Source: Pohlia nutans (Eukaryota > Streptophyta > Bryopsida > Bryales > Mniaceae). From it: 64,000 nucleotides of DNA. Shown here piece by piece: positions 46,787 to 57,991 of this stretch. The stretch is taken from NCBI GenBank assembly GCA_022496805.1, contig CM040085.1, positions 22,721,811 through 22,785,810 of the forward strand, in the 5' to 3' direction. The translations under genes were made by a program, and so were the position numbers. Each line of letters opens with the position of its first letter. Position 1 is the stretch's first letter. The notes under the pieces are model-generated. The model ran no database searches. It worked only from the letters and a program-made list of their open reading frames with translations, and was not told the origin of the DNA.

Positions 46787-47156
46787 TTTGGTTGCATGGT
46801 TGGTCCTATGCTTTACCTATAGGTCCTACCCCCAATTCCGCTTTTAATTGAGTCCAAGGCCAATTCTGGTTCATTCTCTTATATGGTTGAGCTTTGAAAC
46901 TCAATCACAACTTGTAGACAAGTCAACTCAATTGTGCTCAAACACACTTGAGGTTTAGGTTCAATTTTCACTAGAAAAAATCGGAAACTTTTCCTCATAC
47001 ATTTACTTTTATTTCTTTTTCAATCATATATTTCTTTTATTTGGTTATTTTACCATTCTGTCCATTTTAAGTTTTTTTACCGTATTCTTCAACATGAAAT
47101 TAAACTTACAAATCACTGGCCAAGTTTCCTTGCAACTGCAATTGAGTTAACCGAAA

Positions 47157-47453
47157 ACAGAAGAGGAGTTGAAGAGGAGTTGAAGTGGAGTTTTCTCTCT
47201 ATAATTAAATTTTCTGACAACCATTGTTCATGAATAGTCCCCATGGTCGGGACACTCTTGGCTTGGGGGAGCGGGTGGGAAATCTCCTCTAGCATTGGGG
47301 AAGTCACGAGTTCCACACCCCGTGGTGGCGTAGGGTCTTGCTTTAGATTATTCTCCAACTCACCATAGACTAGTTTTGCCGTCTTTTTAACTAAAAATGA
47401 GTTGAAGGTGAGTATGAGGTGAGTTCCCACTTTGAGACACTCTTTTCGGTTAA
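47157..47453. mobile_element. TTAA-flanked element, family N copy 2 (tRNA-like core)
   Basis: This is 297 bp, TTAACCGAAAA...TTTTCGGTTAA. The core GGGGGAGCGGGTGGGAAATC plus GGGAAGTCACGAGTTCCACA resembles the D-loop, anticodon stem and T-loop order of a tRNA, but stems no longer pair. Better preserved than 78-372. Confidence 0.7.
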
Positions 47454-47881
47454 CTCTAATGTCTAAAAAGTACAGTAGGGAATTATATTTGTAGAGAAAT
47501 ACTAATGGATGCAGTTGAATTATTTGAATTCAATGCAACTCACTCAAGCTGCTCAGCTATGTACGTATTTTCGGATGGAAGACAGAGGGTATGAGTGCCA
47601 TGTCCGTGTGGCAAAGAACAAGTGCTTGGGATGAGTGGCTGAGCAAGACTAGCAATTGCGTATTCTTGAAAACATCAAAAGTGCGTGAAATGTGTTGGTG
47701 ACCAGCTTCTTCTTAATATGCTGCTCAAGGATACGACAAGTTTACCAAGAAATGAAAGGGGAAACTGAATTCAGCCTTCCAATGATGATTACTGAAGGCT
47801 CCTTCTAAAAAATTATTTACAATCCCAAAAGGATCAAGAAGCCAGAATTGGGCATCATGTTTCAGTAGGTCTTCTGTGGAA
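47454..47881. other. Intergenic with a family A fragment
   Basis: 47822-47868 (AAAGGATCAAGAAGCC, TTGGGCATCATG) is a left-end fragment of family A; otherwise nothing is recognised. Confidence 0.4.
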
Positions 47882-48118
47882 TTAAGCGCTAAAGACCAAG
47901 GAGTCTGAATCAGGCCTCATGTTTTTTTTAGTAGTTTTAAGTACATCCTATGCGAACTTGCTTTTCTTTAAATTTATTGTTTCTTGACCAACACATGCAA
48001 TGTTCTTCACTAATTCCAGTGATGTAAAATTTGGTCCCATCTAAATTATAGTTTTCATAATATGATCGATTGAATTTGTGATTTTAAAACCAAAATTCCT
48101 TGGTCCTTTAGGGGTTAA
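47882..48118 (+). mobile_element. TTAA-flanked MITE, family A copy 4
   Basis: This is 237 bp, from TTAAGCGCTAAAGACCAAGG to CTTGGTCCTTTAGGGGTTAA. It aligns with 1323-1560. Confidence 0.82.
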
Positions 48119-48244
48119 GCTTCCTTGTATGGGGTTTAAAAATGCTTTGATTTCAAGAACTACACAGCTGGACAACAAAAACAAGGTGTAAAAGTAAATC
48201 TGGAGTAACTACTAAGGCAGAGATTGCGGGATTAGCCGCTTGTC

Positions 48245-48545
48245 TTTTTTAATCAACACATGCAATGTTCTTCACTAATTCTACACTGAAATCATCATAA
48301 ACTATGGCCCATGGTATTTACAAGAGGCTTTACCAATAATTATTTTTCCAAAATATTGTAGTAAAATTCATCCAAATCTAATGAAATTTTGTTCAAACAT
48401 ATGAGAATTTGTCCAAATAGATGAATGTACCCATGCCATTCATGCACCCACAGTATATGGTGATTTGGGTGTAGTGATATAAAATTTGATCCCATTTGAA
48501 TTATATTTTTCACAATACTACTTGAATCAAAAATTAAATATTATA
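48245..48545 (+). mobile_element. Family A fragment split by a small nested MITE
   Basis: AACACATGCAATGTTCTTCA (48253) and TTGATCCCATTTGAATTATA (48488) are adjacent in intact A copies. Between them (about 48280-48477) is a segment with ends CTACACTGAAATCATCATAA and, complemented, CTACACCCAAATCACCATAT: an unnamed MITE of about 200 bp. Confidence 0.6.
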
Positions 48546-48608
48546 ATTATGACATTCACTATAAAGAGCATGTACATGGCATTTCCCTGTGAAAAAGTAA
48601 TTTAATCT

Positions 48609-48750
48609 CACTATTAAAAAAAATGGCACTTGGTACTCCAAGTTATAGTGCCAAAGGCCCATTTGGACATCAAGTTGGTGTCAGAATAGGCATGAGGCAC
48701 CATACTTTAGCATTGCAATTGGTGCTCCAAACACACCTTTTTATTAATAT
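48609..48750. mobile_element. Worn CACTA-terminus MITE, family R copy 4
   Basis: CACTATTAAAAAAAATGGCA at the left and CCTTTTTATTAATAT at the right. Shares the TGGTG/GGCCCAT interior layout with R copies. Confidence 0.45.
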
Positions 48751-49040
48751 TTGTAACTTTGGAATTTCTTAAGATAAGTAAGAGCAAGATTAATGAGGCT
48801 CTCAAAGAATAGTTGGGACTCTTGGCACTATTCAACATCATATTCTTGCAATGAATTGTAGAACGTTATAATTTATTTTATTTTATTCAACATTTGAATG
48901 GGAGAAGAAAAAAATCACACCAAAAACAATAAGAATTGAACAATCTCATATTATAAAGGATGAAGTGTTGTATGATCAAACTTGTAGTGAAAGTTGAGTC
49001 CAAATTAAGCTAATTAAAGCTCCTACAATTTTGTGATCCT

Positions 49041-49273
49041 TTAACCCTTAAAGGTCCAGAGAGCCCTTTCTGACCAGTATTATAGATCAATATTCCATTG
49101 TATTTGGCATGGTTCCACACCTCCTTTGGGTTTAAGATCAAAAGTGAAGTTAAAATTCACGTCAACATGATTTTAATGAGCTATTGGGGTCTCAATTTGA
49201 AACTTTCTATTTACAACAGATGTCAAATATACGCCAACGTATCTACTATCCCCATCAACCCTTTAAGGGTTAA
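49041..49273. mobile_element. TTAA-flanked MITE, family O
   Basis: This is 233 bp with TTAACCCTTAAAGG at the left and its complement CCTTTAAGGGTTAA region at the right (14-bp inverted repeat). Non-coding. Confidence 0.75.
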
Positions 49274-49420
49274 AGATTAACTTTATGAAGACATGATTGA
49301 GGTTTGAGACCCCTTTATATACTCAGAAATCTTTTATATCCAACATGTGGCAACCAATTTACACGAGTTCGACATTTGACATGTGGAGAGTGTTCAATCA
49401 CATGTGTACACAATTGCAAA

Positions 49421-49953
49421 CACTAGTAGAAACATGTGGTCTTTGGCAAGGTTTCTCTTTCACAAAATCCAATCTATAAAAACGCATGTCCAACCTACTT
49501 ACAGATTTTTCAAATCTTTACACTGAGTACATGCTCGTGAGTTGGATAGGCTTGGACAATCATTTTAGTAAGTAGGACATGCATTTCAGTAGAATGAACT
49601 TTGTGAAACATCTTCCATGATCTTTGGGCACCGTGGAATAGTATCATAGTATGATGCCTAAAGTCCATATTGATACTAGCCTATTGGTGCTAATAAGGAC
49701 CTTGGCCACAACGATGTCACGCTACCATACTCCTCTGTCTCATATTAAGCTTCATGTACCTTGAAAATAGAAAACTTAACTCCTCCGATGGTGTGGACAA
49801 TGAGCACAATGGTGTGGACCATGAGCCAGTAGGAGTAGTAGTTTGAGCAAACATGAAGCTTAGTATGGGACAAATTGAGAAAGGAATCATGAAGCTTAAT
49901 ATGAGACAGAGGGAGTATTCCTTAGTGCCCAAAGACCATCCTTTCTACTAGTG
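49421..49953. mobile_element. CACTA-terminus element, family R copy 2, with nested Stowaway
   Basis: CACTAGTAGAAACATGTGGT to CCTTTCTACTAGTG, with target duplication AAA (49418-49420, 49954-49956). Shares TGGTGC, CTTTGGGCAC and TAGTGCCC blocks with 41446 and 57850. It is interrupted at 49730-49915. Confidence 0.75.
49730..49915. mobile_element. Stowaway-like MITE nested in R2
   Basis: This is 186 bp with ends CTCCTCTGTCTCATATTAAG and, complemented, CTCCCTCTGTCTCATATTAA, flanked by TA on both sides. CTCCCTC(C/T)GT is the classic Stowaway (Tc1/mariner) terminus known from flowering plants. Confidence 0.85.
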
Positions 49954-50093
49954 AAATATTCTATCCAGATACTGATAATAACAAGTTTAGAGAGTAAACA
50001 GAAACCAACCAAAGGAAAAAAAAATAACAGTAAAAAATAATAATGTACTAAAGCTCCTCATTACATCCCAGTTATGCTGCTCTTGTAGCTACC

Positions 50094-50213
50094 CTACTAA
50101 TAGAAAAGGTGGCATTGCCGAGAGAGTTACCCTGGCATGTGATGCCCAATTCCACCCATGCACAGTGATTTTGCCTGGGCATCTCCTTGGGAGCACCACC
50201 TTTTCTACTAGTG
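50094..50213 (+). mobile_element. CACTA-terminus MITE, family S copy 1
   Basis: About 120 bp ending CACCTTTTCTACTAGTG; the left terminus is worn (CTACTAATAGAAAAGGTGGC). It matches 51302-51421 almost completely (TGATGCCCAATTCCAC, GCACAGTGATTTTGC). Confidence 0.75.
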
Positions 50214-50425
50214 TCAGTATTCTCTCAAGCATATACGGTACCTAGAAGTGTACACAAGATTTCGCAGAGCCTAAAACCTTCAGTTCCAAAAGGTCACTCA
50301 ACTGAGATGCCTGCTGGTTGCTTGGCTCATTACTCGCAGATTTGAATATCTGATGCTTCTTCCTTCTGGATTCCTGGCCCTCTATCATGAACTCACCCAG
50401 TCACCAGCATCTTTTTTAATGGCAG

Positions 50426-51227
50426 TCAACCCCTAAGTGCCACAGGGGTGACCATTCTTCGGTCACCTTAAATTTTTGGGGTTAACTTTTTTGAATTGTG
50501 AGTTTTTTGTTTGAAAAACTGGAAGGTTTAACTTATGTAATCTTTTTCAATTACTTAAATGACAAAATTTCTATTGTAAAGCAAACTCTCAATGTCTTTA
50601 CCCTTCGATGTCTATTTCAGGCTTATAAAGCCTACATCTTTGGTAAATTTTAAAACAATATCCATTCAAAATTGAGTGATGGAAAAAGAAAAAGAGACAA
50701 AAGCAAAAACAAAGTGCTCATTTTTAGAATTGCTTACATTCTAATTGACCATCTTAACCTCTAAAGATCCTCACTTGTTTTGTAAAAGTCAAAGCACAAC
50801 AATCTGCATACTTGAAATACAACATTGTATGATTTATAATTTTTCATAGATAGTCATCAACAATATGGAGGTATGACAAAAATTTCAACATGATTGGAAG
50901 ATGTTTTAATATTTACAAATTTTATCATGTCCCGTAACATGTAAAACAAGCCGGTTAATTAAAAAAAGCCGGTTAAGTGAAAAGAAAAAATTAAAAGAGA
51001 CGCATGATTGAAGCATCCTTAAAAAGCCCTTTGTATTTTGGACATTCAAATGTCTTGACGATGTAAAATCTTCAAATTAAGTCTATTTTCCAATCTCAAT
51101 AGTCAAAAGAGGTATCATAATTTAATTTAAACATCAACAAACTGCAACGAAGCTAAAACGATTCATTTTTTTGGACCTTTGACCATAAATCAAGGATGAT
51201 ATGATTGATTGAGCACTTAGGGGTTAA
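50426..51227. mobile_element. TTAA-type element, family K
   Basis: This is 802 bp, from TCAACCCCTAAGTGCC (left TTAA mutated) to GCACTTAGGGGTTAA. Just inside the left end is the perfect hairpin GGTGACC-attcttc-GGTCACC (50447-50467). No coding frame. Confidence 0.75.
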
Positions 51228-51301
51228 CCACATTTGATTTTATATATTGTCAGTTAATTGTGTGGTACAAGATCAAAAGCTAAAAGCATCACCACTAGCC
51301 T

Positions 51302-51421
51302 CACTAGTAAAAAAGGAGGCATTGCCGAGGGAGTTGCCTAGGCATGTGATGCCCAATTCCACGCATGCACAGTGATTTTGCATGGGCATCTCCTTGAGGA
51401 ACGCCACCTTTTCTACTAGTG
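51302..51421 (+). mobile_element. CACTA-terminus MITE, family S copy 2
   Basis: This is 120 bp, CACTAGTAAAAAAGGAGGCA to CACCTTTTCTACTAGTG. Direct repeat of 50094-50213 across the family K element. Confidence 0.8.
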
Positions 51422-52429
51422 TTTCACAAATTATGTCTCAAATCCATGTCACATCTGTGTTTCGCAAAAGCAAAAATCCCCTCCATGCCCAGGTCCAAAA
51501 GAAAGCACTGGGACAACACCACGTTGGGACGAGCTTGACTCCTTTCTTGGACTTCACCTAATCTCCAGGAGTTACAATGATCGAGGAAAGAGTGGTGACC
51601 CCTTTCTTTCTTTTAACAAATGGATGCTTTATTTCCATTGCACAACAACAGATTACAAACATCACATTATGAACGAAGAGAGCACGTTTCGGTCCAGACC
51701 CCTTTTTACTTCTTCACATCAACATGCTGCATAACATTCTTTAGCTAAGGTTGGATGCTCTAAAACCACCACCTCCCCCAAATGTGGCATATAGAGTTTT
51801 CTTCGAGCCACCACAATTGAGACTCAAAACCTCCAATTTCACTACCGTAGTACCATACCTGGGTTGCCACCCCACAAATGAATTTTAATACTTTTTGAAA
51901 AATAAGGTTTGTTCTTCAAAAACTGAATTTCTTAACTTTCGTTTTTGAGCAAAAGATGATTAAAAATGACCCAAAATAGCTTAGAAATAGCAAAATATAG
52001 CCAGAAATAGCAAAATATAGGTAAAAATAGTGTATCCTATTGTCGTTTTTTGGTCCTCATAACTTCTGATTTATTACGTTTTTATTTTTTGAATTATTTT
52101 TTGGCGACCCAGCTATGGTACTATGGTATTCACGCAAACCAATGGCATGCCAAGCATTGCCAAAAAGTAGTTGGTGGATTTGGGTATCATTATGAGTGAA
52201 AATTAGTACCACATGGTGTAAACACAAGGAAACATATATGTCAATATTGAGTCCTAGTGGACTTTCTACTTTTAAAATTTGTATCAATTTCAATAGTGAG
52301 AATAATATTGTGGAAAAATATGCATTCCTTGTTAAACCTTATGTACAATGAAAAATATATATTTCACCAAAGATATCATTGCTAAACAATACACAAAATT
52401 GCCTAAGTTGGTGGTTTAAGGGCAATCAA
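51422..52429. other. Intergenic, nothing recognised
   Basis: A short tandem AGAAATAGCAAAATATAGCC-like run is at 51984-52030. No gene. Confidence 0.3.
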
Positions 52430-52680
52430 CCATAGTACTGCAACACACCCTTTTGCTTGTGCAGAGAGTCAACATATGAACAAAGAATTGATGATGTAGA
52501 ACATGTAGAAACTATTAAAAAAACAGAAGTTTGTTGAGCTGTCAAGCCATCATTAGGTAGAGATGGCTTTTGATTCTCCAAAAGATTTTGATTCCTACAA
52601 TGAATCTGGCATGCGATGCTAATTCCCAAGGATGAACAGTGGGGCTGCTATAGAATGTTATATGACACCAACTTTGCAAC
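52430..52680 (-). repeat. Dispersed repeat Y, uninterrupted copy
   Basis: Reverse match to 26840-27029 plus 27416-27485. Blocks: ACATGTAGAAACTATTAAAA, AGAGATGGCTTTTGATTCTC, TATAGAATGTTATATGAC. Confidence 0.6.
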
Positions 52681-53227
52681 CTGACAATTGGTAATGTAGA
52701 ATTGCAGTCTTTATTTATTTATTTTCCATATACAAAATAATCATCAAGTATATAGTAAGGTATATGCACCCAAAATACCCTTTACAACAACTGAACATAG
52801 TTACCATTATTAAAAAGAAATCCAAATGAAAGTGGATCCCAACACATTTAAGCATGCAATATTTGGACTTTGTATGAAAAAGTTGTGAATTTTCAAAGTT
52901 TGGAATATAAATGTATTATAAATTTTAGACTATCATGTTGTGTAGATGGTGTGCTTCCTCAAATAAATATGTAAGAATATAGGCTTAACAATTTCTATGC
53001 ATGGCAAATTTTGGTTATAGTCTAGAACAAAAATGGAATTGTATGGCTGAAAAATATGACTGGATTTTTAGTCGTTCTTTGTAAAACGACTAAAAACAGT
53101 AAATTATGGGAAAATAGTGTTCTAGTCATTACGGACCAATTTAAAGTACGGTTGTGTCTAATTGTATGACCAAATGACTAACTAAACAACTTAGAACATT
53201 TTTTCCAATCTGAACCAAAAAAAATAA

Positions 53228-53362
53228 AATCAGAGCATGCCCGAAACAATGCCACGGGGTTCACCCAAACTCCAATTTCAGCAACCAAATTTGAACCCTT
53301 GACCTTCTTATCCACAAGCACTTGTACTAAACCATCACACTACATCAATATGCTTGTACAAG
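53228..53362 (-). mobile_element. tRNA-derived SINE candidate
   Basis: On the minus strand: TGATGGTTTAGTACAAGTGC (A-box-like) is followed about 33 bp later by AAGGGTTCAAATTTGG (B-box GGTTCAANNN). Then comes an unrelated body (GTGAACCCCGTGGCATTG) and a T-rich end. Spacing and order fit a pol III promoter of a tRNA-derived SINE. No second copy was found here. Confidence 0.5.
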
Positions 53363-53531
53363 AGGTTAGAAGTTTTTGTTAGTTATAAATGTACATTGTC
53401 ATTGAGGATTTTTTTGCCATGTTAAAAAAATTATTATTATTATTTTTTAATTTCAATCTTTGTAGGCTTTTTTGTATATATAGAAAAAAAAATTAAAATT
53501 GAGTAATGTTATTTTTTGGACAAAATACACG

Positions 53532-54387
53532 CAATTTGCTATTTACGCACTTTACCATCTAATCATGCCCTTGGCCCCCGGCGCATAAAAAAATTGTCTA
53601 AAAACATCTTTAAAAAAGAGCAACTTTTTGTCTTTCAACAATCCTTTGCATTGTAAACAAACAATTCATTTATTTATTTTTTATCCTTATCTTTAACTTT
53701 TCTTTTATCTTTTCTTTTATCTTGTTTTTTTTTTGTCTTCCTCTTGTCTTCCTTCTTGTCTTTCTTCTTGTCTTCCCTCTTCTTGTCCAGCTGCGGATCC
53801 TACACGTGCACCAAGGTTTTTTGTTTTTGTTTTTGTTTGTTTGATTGTTTGTTTTTTTGTTCCTTCTTTGTAAGGGTTTAGCTTGCCATTCGTATTGCTG
53901 AACCCTACCCCCTCCAAAAAAAAGAAAAAAAAAAGAAAAAAAAATCTCTTCTTGGCCGTTAGGTGCACGGCCGCACACCCTATCCCTTCCCTCTCCCTCC
54001 CTTCTCCCTACCCTCTCTTCATATAAAAAAGAAGAACCAATAATAAAAAATAAAAAATAAAAAAGAAGAAGAAGAAGAAAATTAAAAATTAAAAAATTAA
54101 AAAAATTAAAATTAAAATTTGGGTGGCTATAGCCGCCACCTGAATCCTAAACATTGGCAGATTTTTAAAAATTTAATTTTTTTTTATATTTATATTTATA
54201 TTTTTTGCTCTTCTCGGCCGTTGGGTGCGCGGCCGCGCACACTATCCCTTCCCTCTCCTTCCCCTTTCCCTCTCCCTCTCCCTCCCCTCTCCTCATATAT
54301 ATGGAAGGGAAGGGATAGGGCGCGCGGCCGCGCACCCAAAGGCCTAGAAGAGCAATAAAAAATACAAACATATATATAAGAAAATAA

Positions 54388-54424
<37 letters not shown>

Positions 54425-54475
54425 AATCTCGATAGCATTTGGCCAAGTGCATAAATAGCAAATTGCATGTTGAAA
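53532..54475. mobile_element. Family G element copy 3
   Basis: About 944 bp with ends CAATTTGCTATTTACGCAC and, complemented, CAATTTGCTATTTATGCAC. The interior is low-complexity (CTTTTATCTTTTCTTTTATC; AAAATTAAAA runs) with three copies of a GC-rich block containing GGCCG-GTGCGCGGCCGCGCA (53951, 54217, 54324). Confidence 0.6.
54206..54352. repeat. Large inverted repeat with GC-rich arms
   Basis: Left arm GCTCTTCTCGGCCGTTGGGT, then GCGCGGCCGCGCAC and CTATCCCTTCCCT. The right arm mirrors it, ending AGGCCTAGAAGAGC. Arms of about 50 bp around a pyrimidine-rich loop; strikingly GC-rich in an AT-rich setting. Confidence 0.8.
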
Positions 54476-55858
54476 TCGTGATGGCTAGGAGTTGTTTTTA
54501 TTTCGCAGCGGACTTTGGACATTTTTAGCGGTGTTTAAAACTCTTTTTTTTCAAATTTTTTTTGCAGTAGATCATGTAGGATTTTTGTATACCTAGAGAA
54601 AAATTCAAAAATTTTGAATTTTTTTGATGAAATCGTGATAGTTGGGAGCTGTTTTCTCTTTTGTCGCGGACTTTGGACATTTTTAGCATTTTTTGATGAC
54701 CTACATTGTAAACAATGAAAAAAACGTGATAATTTGGACTATTAAAGTAATAAATTACATATTTTGATTCATTTCGGTGTACAATATAATGTAGAAAATA
54801 AAGGTCTCTAAAGAATAAAAGGATAATATCAACATTAGTTGTACCTATAGTCGTACCCATAACTACAAGACTAGTGCCTATACCAAAGACCGTATTTGTA
54901 CTAGTATCAATGATCAGTTCATATGAAGTATTCGTTTTGCCAATTGCAGCAATCAAATTGCCAACTGCAGTAGTCGTACGGCCGACTGGACTAGTTGTAT
55001 GGCCGACTGCACCAGTTGTAGGAGCAATCATTGTCGATTTTTGCAGTTAACGATTAAGAAAAATCAATTTAAATTAATTTCCTAACTAGTTGTAGTTGAC
55101 TAGTCGTATAACAACTAATCATACATTCCCACTTCTCTTCTAGTGACATACCTTACTACATTTAAAATAGTAGCAGTTGTATCTAAAATTTCTATGAAAC
55201 AATTGATTAAAGTGGAAGGTGCTTATTTCAAATCTTTATCCCTTTTCTTTCTATTTTCGCTTTTTCCTTGGAAGATTTGTGGTTTCAAAATAAAACTTGG
55301 AATAAACTTGTGATTTACACTATTGTTGTAAAAAGAAGGGTAATATAAGCTTTTAACCCACATAAATGAAGAGTCTCTTAGAGATAATTCTACTATTTAT
55401 GTTACATAGACATAGATAGCCAGTACTATTGTTGAAATTAAAATTCCAACCATACGCATGGATGATATGTAGTGTCACGTATGTATGCTAAAACGGTGTG
55501 AAGAGACCCTCAAACCCTTAGTATGAAACCTAAAACCTCTTATTAATATATACCTTGTGATCAAAAGGTGTGCAAGGCACTTGTCAATGTCATAGAGTCT
55601 ACTTTTGAAAGGGTACTATACCGTAGATAGGCGAATTGTCCTAAAAAAACTCTTTATTAACCATGGTCGTGGACCAAAATTACAATTTATCCAATGAATT
55701 AGATTCAAACAACTCAATGTCAAAAACTGATTTTTGACATTAGATTTTGAGGGGTCCACGTCACTCTAAACCAATCACAAGATGACATGTGGCACTTTAA
55801 ACCCAAAATAATAAAACTAACCATGACATAGGGTATTCATTATGCAATGAAGACACTC
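54476..55858. other. Intergenic
   Basis: 54840-55030 holds short repeats of (A/C)AACTGCA(G/C)TAGTCGTA type (GTAGTCGTACGGCCGACTGG, CTAGTTGTATGGCCGACTGC), a degenerate minisatellite read as a minus-strand frame. GCGGACTTTGGACATTTTTA occurs at 54508 and 54667 in direct orientation. Confidence 0.4.
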
Positions 55859-56086
55859 TTAACCCCTAAAGGACCAAGGATTCATGGTTCCAGAATGACA
55901 AAATTCAATCAATCATATTGAAAAACATATAATTAAGATGGGATTATGTTTTATATCACCGGAATCAGTAAAGAACATTGCACGTGTTAGTCAAAACACA
56001 AATAAGTTTGAACTAAAGGAAGTCCACATAGAACTTCCTCTAAAATGACTTGGCTCAATTCGGGCTTCTTGGTCCTTTACGGGTAA
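55859..56086 (-). mobile_element. TTAA-flanked MITE, family A copy 5
   Basis: This is 228 bp reversed, from TTAACCCCTAAAGGACCAAG to CTTGGTCCTTTACGGGTAA (right target worn). Subterminal palindrome worn to GGCTCAATTCGGGCTT. Confidence 0.8.
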
Positions 56087-56283
56087 TGAAGTTTACGTCA
56101 ACCTGAAAAAGAGGCTGAAGTGGTTTTTCCTCGTGCATGAGGAAAGTCAAACAAGGCAGTGAACAAGACCCAAAATATGGCTCCAAGTCCCCACCACTGT
56201 AGCAGTAAGGCAAGGAATCATGGGTGCTGTGTCTTTCCTTTTAGTACCGTGGGTATGAGAGTCTGTCACGAGCAGGCTGCGAT

Positions 56284-56965
56284 TTTTCTACAATTTTTCA
56301 TTTTTAAAACAGGCGGCACCAGTGAAATAAAACATTGTTGCGCTTTTGGTTCTCTCTTTGCAATGACAAAAGGTTTGATTTCATTTGTTCAAAAAGAAAA
56401 GAAAATATTGTAGCACATTCATCTAGAGTTTCATCCATAAATTTAGTCAAGTGGACGAAAATAAGTCAACATGGATGAATATTTTGACGATAAAGAATGA
56501 ATTTGGTCCAAATTTAGCTATTTCTAAAAATAATTTCGCTTTCTAGCTATATTTCTCCAGATAAAAAAAAGGGTTGGCCATCAGTGTGGATGATGATACA
56601 CCACAACTAGTGGCTACGAGAATTCTTCCAGTGGCAAGGATTTCTCTATGCAATTTTTCATTTTTTAAACAAGTGGCACCAGTGAAACAAACATTGTAGC
56701 ACTTTCGGTTCCCTTTTTTGCAATGACAAAAGCTTTGATTTCATTTGTTCCAAAAGCAAAAGAAAAGAAAAGAAAATATTGTAGCACTTTCATCTAGAGT
56801 GTCAACCATAATTTTATTCAAATGGATGAAAATACATCAACATGGATGAATATTCCGACAATAAAGGATGAATATTGGTCCAAATTTAGCTATTTCTAAA
56901 AATAACTTCACTTTCTAGCTATATTTCACCAGCTTAAAAAAAGGCTGGTCACCAATGTGGGTACA
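56284..56965 (+). repeat. Tandem duplication, about 365-bp period
   Basis: 56284-56595 and 56645-56965 align nearly end to end. Shared blocks: GGCACCAGTGAAA, GCAATGACAAAAG, AACATGGATGAATATT and CCAAATTTAGCTATTTCTAA. Unit divergence is moderate. No termini were recognised. Confidence 0.8.
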
Positions 56966-57849
56966 GGGAAATGTGTATAAACGCTGATTGGGATCCCAGT
57001 CTACTTCATCTCCACTGCTGCCAATTTGCATAACATTCAATAGCATGCACAAAATTTATCTCTGCCTTGGCTCTACAGTAGATGGTGTGGAATATTCCAC
57101 ACCCAACAATACTTCATCAGTAGCTAAGTGGACAGGTGGAGCTCAAGGTGATGAGCAGAGTGCATGAAAAAAAAGGCAGTGGGCATGAAGGCTACTGAAT
57201 GTTATGTGATCTAACGTCAAATGATGAGCATACAAGTTGCCAATCAAATGATGAGTGAGTTCATTGTTCTAGCCATCCATCATTCTCTCACTGTTTGCTT
57301 ACACCACCCGTAGCCTCCAATCATACCATATGGTACCATCATACTAATTTACTATCCTGCCCCTCCACAACACCCTAACTTATGTGTACTTCCGCTGCTC
57401 CACCCACCGGCCCACTGTCAGGAAAATTCAAATTCATGAGTGACGTGATTGGATCCACGATCGCTTACCGCTGGTAGAGACAGTTTACTGTAGGTGGAGG
57501 GCAGGATTGGTAGATTTTTTTTCAAAAAATTACTATCGGACCTGGCGGTGACGGTCAACGAAAAATAATTATAAAAAGAGGAGCCCAAATTTATTTAGTT
57601 TTCAAAAAAAAAAAAAAAATCTACGGTAAAAAAAGAATCTTAGAAAAGAATCTTAGAATCCTAGAGAATATTCGAATTATTGAGACAACAAATTTAATTA
57701 TTTGGCATGAATTGTCGACCCCGATGTCTAGGTACGGTATTGAAATCTTTGGGAATTTGTTTTTTTGTATGTTGAAAAAGAGAATCTTGGAGAATATTGT
57801 ATTTGTTAAACCTTACTTTTGAAAAAATAAATATAGATGTGTAGATTTT
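56966..57849. other. Intergenic, nothing recognised
   Basis: No paired ends or coding-like frame. A small palindrome GGTGTGGAATATTCCACACC is at 57087-57106. Confidence 0.35.
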
Positions 57850-57991
57850 CATTAAAAGAAAAGATGGTCTTTGGGCACTTTGGAATAGTGTAGTGCCAAA
57901 GCATGGTGCCCAAGGTCCATATTGGCACTAGCTTGGTGCTTACATTGTGACATTATTCATTTGTGCCTAAAGAACGCTTTTTCTACTAGTG
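57850..57991. mobile_element. CACTA-terminus MITE, family R copy 3, uninterrupted
   Basis: About 142 bp; worn left end CATTAAAAGAAAAGATGG, good right end CTTTTTCTACTAGTG. The interior GGTGCCCAAGGTCCATATTG is the unbroken form of the R copies at 41446 and 49421, so it serves as the empty-site reference for both nested insertions. Confidence 0.65.

Noticed and set aside
54525..55031. 168-codon minus-strand frame
   Set aside because: The N-terminal half is made of a degenerate short repeat (TTGTA/GGCCGAC units) and the rest is AT-rich with no domain; no splice or homology support.
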